From Choristoneura fumiferana (taxonomy: Eukaryota; Arthropoda; Insecta; Lepidoptera; Tortricidae), in contig NC_133494.1 in the NCBI RefSeq assembly GCF_025370935.1, forward strand, positions 4,370,554 to 4,434,553: 64,000 bases of DNA, read 5' to 3'. The notes under the pieces were generated by a model. That model was not told where the DNA came from and did no database searches. It saw nothing but the letters and a program-made list of their open reading frames with translations. Below, one piece after another: positions 58,201 through 64,000 of the stretch. The position numbers and the translations under genes were made by a program. Positions within the stretch are counted from its first letter, which is position 1; each line of letters begins with the position of its first letter.

Positions 58201-58649
58201 ATGTCGATAGTTATTTTATTAGTTAGTCGATACAAAACGGTCTACAAAATTAAAAATATGGCTATGGGAAAAACCGAGCAAAATGTGCCAGTGGGGCAAT
58301 TTAAGATTGTTTACCGACATAGAGTTTTCTAACTAAACCTTGTATTTCAGCTAACGTCCTACCCACATCACAATCTCTATCCGGCGGGCTCGACGCACCC
58401 CAAAAGCCTGTAGCGGTCAGCAACTTCGACCTGAGCGAACCCACGCCGAAGCCAGTCAATGGTTCTCACGACTTTCTCGACAACGAGCGACGGATGCAGG
58501 ACGGCAGCGCGAGTAACGAGACAATAGTACCGCACCCACACACGCCCGACCTGTCGAAATCCCCATTAGACGATTTCAAAGCTAATATCAATAGGATTGG
58601 CTCACATCACAGCAATCTGGAGGCTCTGGACAGATTGCACGAGTTATAG
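43213..58649 (+). CDS. papi: Papi: Tudor and KH domain piRNA factor (TDRKH)
   Basis: Twelve coding exons with agreeing phases: 43213-43396, 45779-45997, 47743-47897, 49042-49183, 52843-53000, 53864-53977, 54629-54727, 55392-55523, 55693-55807, 56635-56752, 57473-57561, 58351-58649; 607 residues. Residues about 5-28 (KLILPIGLGLSLVTVTAFVV) are a membrane anchor. KH1 has GRSG at 62-65 (split by intron 1), KH2 has GAGG at 135-138 (split by intron 2). A Ser/Pro/Ala linker follows. The Tudor region (about 234-400) shows FWVQLVGPQ, VGQVVAAVF, RWYRARV and VFYLDYGDSEYV; its aromatic residues would bind dimethyl-arginine on Piwi proteins. The tail is Ser/Pro-rich and disordered. In Bombyx, Papi on the mitochondrial surface holds Piwi-bound pre-piRNA for 3' trimming. 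I chose CAG at 53861-53863 as exon 6 acceptor because a later one meets a stop. Confidence 0.93.
43677..44096. mobile_element. AACCCTTTTCC-ended element split by a SINE
   Basis: The left end TTAACCCTTTTCCAGGCATA and right end GGCCGGGAAAGGGTTAG are inverted. An uninterrupted relative is at 62633-62853. Shared internal words: TACAATATGGTACAAA, TTAAATTAATCCCTC, AACTATGATT. A fragment of the same end is at 42899. Confidence 0.75.
43786..44018 (+). mobile_element. tRNA-derived SINE in Papi intron 1
   Basis: The head has GGATAGCCAAGTGTCTGG and a B box GGGTTCGATTCCC. The body holds GGGACTAGGTCAATTGG. The tail is TATTTATTTATATTTATTTT. Comparison with the empty relative at about 62735 shows the insertion lies between ATATTATTC and TTTTTAAATTAAT. 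Confidence 0.8.
44639..44880 (+). mobile_element. Repeat family E, copy 1
   Basis: TCAACTGGATGGCAAACAAG, AGAGATCACCACCGCCCATA, AACATCTGCAACAC, GCAGATGCGTTGCCAACCTA, GAGGCCTAAGATGGGATACC, TCCACGCCGAAACACAACA and AGCAAGCAAGATGGTGGTAG. It lies in Papi intron 1 and has a long inverse partner at 49890-50128. Confidence 0.85.
44943..45560 (+). mobile_element. Repeat family G, longest copy
   Basis: Starts GGTTTTTAGGGTTCCGTAGC, includes AAACGGAACCCTTATAG, and ends with ATGGCTACGGAACCCTATTT, CGGGCGTGTCCGACACGCTC then TTGGCCGG. The GGTTCCGTAGCC word occurs inverted at the two ends. It lies in Papi intron 1, about 220 bases from exon 2. Confidence 0.8.
48452..48545. repeat. Palindromic repeat family F
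   Basis: GGAGCGTGCAAAAATATCTG and CTACCGGCCG, then CAGATATGCACGCTTTGTTG, TGTCAGAT. A second copy is at 54830-54935; both are in Papi introns in the same orientation. Confidence 0.75.
48660..48840 (+). mobile_element. tRNA-like SINE
   Basis: After GATTGGTTTTTTGGAGTCTT comes a tRNA-like unit: GCAGTGGTGTAGGGGTTATA, B box GGGTTCGATTCCC, closing CAGTGCTGG. The tail is TTTCTGTGCATCCATGTCTC then AGTTTGTATTTTCGATAT. Related to 9150-9366. Confidence 0.65.
49890..50128 (-). mobile_element. Repeat family E, copy 2 (inverted)
   Basis: CTACCACCATCTTGCTTGCT, TGTTGTGTTTCGGCGTGGAG, GGTATCCCATCTTAGGCCTC, TAGGTTGGCAACGCATCTGC and GCTCGTTTGCCATCCAGTTG are the complement of copy 1. It lies in Papi intron 4. 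Confidence 0.85.
50610..50745 (+). mobile_element. LINE 3' end in Papi intron 4
   Basis: CCTTGTTGAGTTTCTTGCCG, ACCAGTGGTAGATTTTTCTT, GACATTCATAAGTGCTTGTT, ATGAATAAAGATATTTTGAC: same tail as 19175-19320, opposite strand. Confidence 0.75.
51477..52089. mobile_element. CCCGACTGC-ended element with terminal foldback
   Basis: Arms 51477-51587 and 51626-51737 are near-perfect inverses (ACCCGACTGCC, AGTCTAGTGGGCTAGAACTT, GAAGTTCAACAGTCGGGACC). The right border is GCAGTCGGGTAAAAA at about 52075-52089, so the foldback is the left part of a longer element. It lies in Papi intron 4. Confidence 0.75.
53018..53160 (-). mobile_element. RTE-like tail, reverse, just after Papi exon 5
   Basis: CATCATCATCATCATC then TTACCTTAATCCACTGCTGG, ACAAAGGCCTCTCC, ATGCCAC and TTGCGAAGATCATCGCTGCA form a reversed LINE/SINE 3' tail starting 18 bases after the exon 5 donor. 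Confidence 0.65.
53505..53675 (+). mobile_element. MITE family C copy
   Basis: GTGATGAAAAACATTGTATG, TCGCACGGGCGGTACTAGAA, TTACGAACATCGACTCATTA, TCTTCGACTTCGGGCTTCTA and CGTAATTCCTTGTTTACCGC. It lies in Papi intron 5. Confidence 0.75.
54830..54935. repeat. Palindromic repeat family F
   Basis: AGTGGAGCGTGCAAAAATAT, CCTACCGGCCGTGG and TATGCACGCTTTATTTTGTC recur from 48452-48545. It lies in Papi intron 7. Confidence 0.75.
56540..56622 (+). repeat. Degraded RTE-like tail before Papi exon 10
   Basis: GGGGGAGGCTTACAGTGGAC, GTCCTACGGCTGAGATGATG and ATGAA resemble the end of RTE-like tails. It stops about 12 bases before the exon acceptor at 56634. Confidence 0.5.
57178..57318. mobile_element. Palindromic MITE, family A (best copy)
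   Basis: GGGGCTGTTTCACCATCCAT and ATGGATGGTGAAACAGCCCC, direct TAA on both sides, core GATGCCGTCTCCGTCTATTC / AGAGACGGCATC. It lies in Papi intron 10. A diverged fragment (57365-57435) lies closer to exon 11. Confidence 0.9.
57838..58012. repeat. Foldback in Papi intron 11
   Basis: TAGTATAAGTACCTAGTAAT, ATCTAAGCGTCGTCGGTGTC and GGGGGGACCGCTAAGG pair with CCTTAGCGGTCCCCCGACAC, CGACGACGCTTAGATAAAAA and TTACTAGGTACTTATACTA. Arms are about 67 bp and the spacer about 40. Confidence 0.85.
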
Positions 58650-60430
58650 TTCTTTGTTTAATGTGCAGCAGCTGTACTTTAAAACGTCAATTAATATTTG
58701 ATCGTCAAGCTCAGTTTAGAACTGCAACAAAAATCATGCAAGTTACGAGATGGAAGTGGTCAATCGAGAGCCGCAGTGTAATGCAACTTGCACGACTTTT
58801 CTTGCAGATATAAACTGGTCTTTAGTCGAGTATTTTTTATGAAGTTAAGTATTTAAGTTAATTGCTTTAAGTACGGCGACAGTTTAAATCCTTCCCTAGT
58901 AGCGGTTTTCTATGACAAATCGTTACAAGCGAACGACAAACAACTTATGTAATAACTCCACGACAAGAGATTTATCACAGGGAATATGTTTCGTCAATAC
59001 ATTGAAAAAAGTTTTTTTTCTATCACCAAGCCAATGAGTGCACAACAATGCTGTCACATGTCAACTACGTATATCCGTCTCTTTCTCCTGTTGCTATGAT
59101 GCTGAGACAAATGTAGTAAAAGTTTTGCTAACAAGCGCACAGTATTTAACTTGTCGTTCTGTGTGTCTTTTACTGATATGATATGTTATGCGCGTATTAT
59201 TCATAGATCGATAAATCGACTCGACTTTTTGATCGATAAATAAGTAAATATTTAAGTCTAATCACAATTTTCTAATTTGTGTTGTGAATAACTTGGTGAA
59301 AAAAAATTCTTTCGACGATGTTTTGAAATCTTCTCTTGTAAACTTTAAACTCGAAACTTATTGTAGCTTTAAAAATAACCTACCGAATTAAAAGAGATCG
59401 CGAATAAGATTTTTTTCGTCTTTATGTATCGTAGAACAATAAAAATGGCGTTTTAGGGAGTTGTATTAAATAGTATCTTTGCTAACCCCGTGAATTAAGG
59501 GTTAATCGACCCACTGAAACCTTTTCATAGATAATGTCAGTGATATTGCATTGGCTGCAAAGGAAAATAATTATGACGTTTACTGTGAAAACGTTCTAGG
59601 CGGGTCAGGAGTCATATGGTTCGAAAGTACATTTTATGTCGATTTGCTAATGCTGTAAGGCAAACTGGACAGTAGGTATCCTATCCTGTTCCTAATAATT
59701 TAAATAAATATTATTTAATAAACAGGTGAAATATGGATCTTAAAACTATTTAATTTCTAGGTACCTAGTAAAAACAACGTATGTACTAAAATAGTATTTA
59801 CACTATAATGTGTCCATATATTTTAATATACTCGTATATGTACTCTACATCTACAATGTTTCGCAAGTGAAAAACAATTTGTACCTACCCACATTGATTA
59901 TGTATATTCACGAATTAAAATTAAACGTAGAAACGTATCTACTTTCAATTAACTAACAATAAACAAGTATTTTAAGAATAATATCACCGAATTGCGATTT
60001 TACTGATGTAGTATTTTAGGGTGGTATTCCACTTATAAAGGGCTTTGTTTCATTCATCAAAAATTAAATGATTTCAAAGATGAGCTAGTCTGGTCTTTTA
60101 TCTTATTGTACTTAATTGAAATTGCTTTTTGAGAAGTCGAATACTTACTGTAAGCTATACGTGAAGATATGCAAAGGATAGTTAGGGGTCATCCATAAAT
60201 GATGTCACACATTTAGGGGGGTTAAGCGGTTTATGACACAGGAACAATATTTTTGCAATTTTCCTAACAATACGTGTGAGGGTTGGAATGAAGGGGCTGG
60301 ACTTTACATGGTTGAAATAGGTGTAGCATACTTCTTAGATGGTCCCAGTGTGTTATCCGATATTAATCTGTGATTTTGATGGTTGATGTCCGTAGGCTGT
60401 AACTCGCTGCTTCATAGATTCCTTAGCTTA

Positions 60431-60780
60431 TACCGGGTGGGCCCTGTAACAGGAGCAAAATGAAAACACAGGTTCTGCTACTCAAATGCAACTACTTTAG
60501 TTCTGCAACTTTCAAAAATTAAGTAATTTTATCATTATGTTTATTCCAAACAAATTAAATGGCATTTTCACTGTACGGCATCCAATAGCCTAAATGACAT
60601 CGCCTGTCACGTAACAAAATGCAATTTTCGCTATGCGTTGCTTGTCCAATTAAACTTTAAACTATATTAAAATTCATAATACAAGTTATTTTCAAAAATT
60701 GTGGAACTAAATTAGCTCAAGATTAAGAGTGGAAGCTGTGGTTTCATTTTTTGCTCCTGTTGCAGGGCCCACCTTGTATA
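60431..60780. mobile_element. MITE with GGGTGGGCCCTG ends
   Basis: GGGTGGGCCCTGTAACAGGA then GCAAAATGAAA pairs with TTTCATTTTTTGCTCCTGTT then GCAGGGCCCACCTTGTATA. About 350 bp, no ORF. Confidence 0.75.
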
Positions 60781-61669
60781 AGATTTTGCTTTTGTATCTT
60801 GTTAAAGCATTTGTGTATATGTATTATTACATTTATTTCTCACCGGTGCTTAGAATAAAAAAAAAGGATGCATGGTTGTAAAATATTTGTAATCTATGTA
60901 CTCTGGGAGTGTTTATAGTAGCTTTGTATTATAATTGTTTAAAATTTATAAAAATGCAATTTGTTGCATGAATGTTAAAAGGGGCAGTCAATCGTCTCAC
61001 GCTGCAAATTCCAATATAAAACTAAGCTTTGTATTATAGCAGCCTAAGACCGGAAATCTACTGTCAAATGTTTTGTATGACGCGTACGCTGCCAAGCTAT
61101 CGCTCCTACCATCAACTAAGAATAATATGCAAACGCCTTTAAACTTCAACAGAAAAGAGCATCTTAAATGTAGTGCAATCTGTTCAGGCATAAAAGTTGT
61201 CAAATCATTTTTGCGTCTTTCCTGTGCAATAAAGCAATTTTCCGGGATAAAAAGTATTCTATTCAGAGGCCTTATTATCTGACGCACTCAGAATTATAAT
61301 CGTTTTCACCGCCTCTTTCTGTCCCTTGGTGTAAGGTGAAGGTAGAAAGAGACTTTGAATGTAATCATGAGCGCCTGCGCGTTAGACTGTGTGCCAAGTT
61401 TCCTCCAAATCTGTCCAGCGGTTTAAGCGTGACACAGTAACAAACACACCCTCACAAACTTTTTCATTTGTATTATAAGGATGAAAGTTCAATAATAAGC
61501 AAATTACATTGTAAAAAAATGAATTATGTAGGCAATAAGTATTGTCTAAGTCTAAATATTAAGATGATCTTAAACCAGAATCTGGTTGAAAGACGAATTA
61601 ATGATGTTGAAGGTGGAGGACGATTGACAGTTGACTTCTCTTCGTGGTCTTAGGCCTTATGTATATTTA

Positions 61670-61810
61670 CCCCCTATTTCACCACCCATTGATTAATTTT
61701 ATTTGGTGGATAAATGTGATGCCGTCTCTGTTTGTTTTGTTCGAATAGACGGAGATGGCATCAATTTTATCCACCAAATAAAATTAATCAATGGGTGGTG
61801 AAACAGCCCC
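61670..61810. mobile_element. Palindromic MITE, family A
   Basis: CCCCTATTTCACCACCCATT pairs with AATGGGTGGTGAAACAGCCC; TTA and TAA flank it; core GATGCCGTCTCTG / GACGGAGATGGCATC. Confidence 0.85.
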
Positions 61811-62632
61811 TAAATGTACATAATGTTCTTCCTTAACTTGGTTTGTTCAATATTTCGCAAAAAAAGTAGAATACCATACAGCACATTCGAAACAATTTGT
61901 TTATAACGTGATCAAATTTAGAAGTTGTTAAAAACGTCCCGCGTTTTATTGTTATGTGCCCTTTAAATTTTGTTTATTTTTTTATAAAATAGCAACAACT
62001 TAAAAGTAACGTTATAGAAATGAACAGGTGCTAAAAATAACTATATATGCATTGTACTGTCAATTTTACTGTAATTGTAAGTTGTTTCAATATTATCGTA
62101 AATGTTTTTATTTTTATTTTAAGATTTATTAGTCCTTGTTCGTAGAGGTCTTGTTTTTTAAACGCGATTCTTACTTGTACATAAATTATATTGTTTTTGG
62201 TGCCATAACCTTCAGTACAAATTTTATTTCGAAGAAGTTTTCATGCTGTTATTTTTTGTTATAATTTTTTCGTTCAATATTAAAAATTATGTTTTGACAT
62301 CCGTTCAAATTGTGACCCAGCATACGACCGACACAGTGAGTCGTCCCTGTACTATAAAGCCACTGTGACTTTATTAAAAGGTTCTACTGCGGGTCTCATT
62401 TAGAAATTTCTGTTAAAACTGTATGTAGAAATAATTCTGTTTATGTGTAGACATTTATCGGATGTTAATTCTTATAGATATTATACTATGAGTCTCAAAT
62501 GACTACACGAACGTACGTGTAGTTTCACTATTTGTAGTCATTTGTCTGAATAAAGCAGTATCAGTAGATATTCTTTTATTTTGTTAATGGAAATTTATTT
62601 ATTAAGCGCCATACTTTTATTAACTCTTCCAG

Positions 62633-62853
62633 GCATAGTGCATATAGCAACCACATACATAAATGTAGGTACACAAATATTCGACCTTACTAAATATACA
62701 ATATGGTACAAAATATTTGAATTCGTCAAAAATATTATTCCTTTTTAAATTAATCCCTCGTAGTTAAACAACCTAAAACTATGATTTATTTTGTGGTAGA
62801 ACATTTTATGAACATTAAATGCGCGGGGCCTGGAAAAGGGCTAAGCACTGTTA
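62633..62853. mobile_element. AACCCTTTTCC-type element, uninterrupted
   Basis: AACTCTTCCAGGCATAGTGC at the left and GGGCCTGGAAAAGGGCTAAG at the right. The interior matches the Papi intron 1 element (43677-44096) without its SINE. Confidence 0.75.
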
Positions 62854-64000
62854 TAGTTATGACGTCTTACGCAAATATTCTAAAAAATTACAATTAAGTA
62901 GCCTTGCATTAAAAATGAATCAGATTATTACCCTCTACTTGAAATCAACAACTGCATAACCAGTGTTACGTACAAAGCAGTAAAAGTAGAGTTCCCATCG
63001 GCAATTAAAACTAGCTCAGCGACGAAACTTAGCTTAGTGCAATTTGCAAACAATCGAAACGCGTAAACAATGGTTTGACGCGGTTCGGCCTCGGAGCGTC
63101 GCAGAAAGCGGCTCTCTCCGCCTAAATTATAATACTGTCCACAAGACTTCACCTGCAGACCTATACCTAGCATTAGATTTAGCGCATTACTAGACGAGCG
63201 AAGCGAGGTTCTGTTCAGTGGTGCGAGTCCGCGCTTGGATGTTCGGTGATACTGAAAGTTGTCCTTAATCTCAGCTCCATGAGTTTTGTACAGAGTAGTT
63301 GAGGCAAAATTACTTTTCTTCCAACTATGATTTAATTTCATCATAACCGTACTAAATACCCAGCACAAAGCGGGACTTTTCTGCTCTAGAGCAATATATG
63401 AAAATTGCATTGTTTTAGTTTTTTTTTAATTGCACAGAAGAGGTAAACAAGTATATAAAGTAAAATCTTTATTTGTAAACACAAGAATGCTATACATGCA
63501 AAAAAAGTACATACAAAAACAAGTTTTAACTTTAACTGCACCACAAAGAGGTAACAAGTATTTGCTATAAAATTAATATGTACTTAAATCTAAGGTTGGT
63601 ACTGGCGGTCTAATGAAATTTGACAGATTGCGTACAAAAAATCGTTGCTAACAATCATATCAAAAATAGTAAGTAGCCGTATTAAAAAAAAACTTTGTGT
63701 GTTTGGTTGGCCAACCTGGCGCCCATACGAAATTTGACAGATCGCGGGAAAAAATATCTAACTACTAACACTGCCAAAAAAATTAAGAAATTAAAAAAAA
63801 AAACAAATTGGCGGGAACCTTCTGAATTTTCCGTGGTCATTTTTTGAGTAAACTTACAAAAATCGCTAACGCTCGGGCTCCAAATCGGCACTCGGTGCAA
63901 TAATAAATAACTTTCTGCTTGGTGCAACAATCTTCTATTTTCACTTCTCATGCTCGTAAAATTCGTGTTTATGCTGGATCTAGGCGACATCAAATGACTT

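Larger units (their letters stand above)
58650..64000. other. Papi 3' flank and gene-free end
   Basis: No further coding exon was recognised. Candidate polyadenylation signals for Papi: AATAAA at 59438-59443 and 59717-59722. Repeats: a MITE (60431-60780), a reversed Helitron-like end (61385-61485), a family A MITE (61670-61810), an AACCCTTTTCC-type element (62633-62853) and two related segments sharing GAAATTTGACAGAT at 63615 and 63729. A 160-codon minus frame at 62928-63410 has no recognisable domain and I do not call it. Confidence 0.55.

Noticed and set aside
62928..63410. 160-codon minus ORF
   Set aside because: No domain, hydrophobic pattern or splice context; part of it (SKRGLAPLNRTSLRSSSN) looks like a translated repeat. 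Expression data could reverse this.

Overview
The window looks like nuclear DNA of a moth or butterfly (Lepidoptera). It is AT-rich, its genes have introns with GT-AG splice sites, and it is crowded with lepidopteran-style repeats: tRNA-headed SINEs, RTE-like 3' tails, LINE 3' ends, Helitron-like pieces and many palindromic MITEs. There is no bacterial or viral gene organisation. I joined exons by hand from splice sites, reading phase and protein similarity, and the joins are predictions.

Layout. 1-7.8 kb: no gene found, only repeats. 7.8-20.1 kb (minus): a seven-exon histidine-acid-phosphatase gene resembling 2-phosphoxylose phosphatase 1 (PXYLP1). Its largest intron holds a nearly full-length PHD-finger non-LTR retrotransposon (about 12.0-16.2 kb), and a GC-rich hAT-like element sits just upstream of its start codon. 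23.3-28.3 kb (plus): a complete three-exon Ku80 (XRCC5) gene of 699 residues for DNA double-strand-break repair, with a large foldback in intron 2. 29.7-30.7 kb: a 986-bp foldback transposon. 31.3-31.8 kb (minus): an intronless acidic protein I do not recognise. 32.0-32.6 kb: an internally deleted mariner-like element. 34.4-38.1 kb (minus): a six-exon gene with a sperm-tail PG-rich motif and an unusual cysteine-rich C-terminal half, enclosed by about 400-bp inverted repeats. 38.7-39.3 kb: CAT/TCA microsatellite. 43.2-58.6 kb (plus): a complete twelve-exon Papi (TDRKH) gene of 607 residues, with membrane anchor, two KH domains and a Tudor domain, acting in piRNA maturation on mitochondria. 58.7-64 kb: 3' flank and repeats.

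The genes do not form a pathway together. Papi serves transposon silencing and Ku80 repairs breaks such as those left by DNA transposons, but their proximity need mean nothing. I found no clear novel multi-gene system. The most notable signals are the density and size of perfect or near-perfect inverted repeats (at least a dozen foldbacks), the inverted repeat pairs bracketing Papi exons 2-4 and the sperm-tail-type gene, two probable frameshifts in the phosphatase gene, and a MITE that begins four bases after a stop codon.
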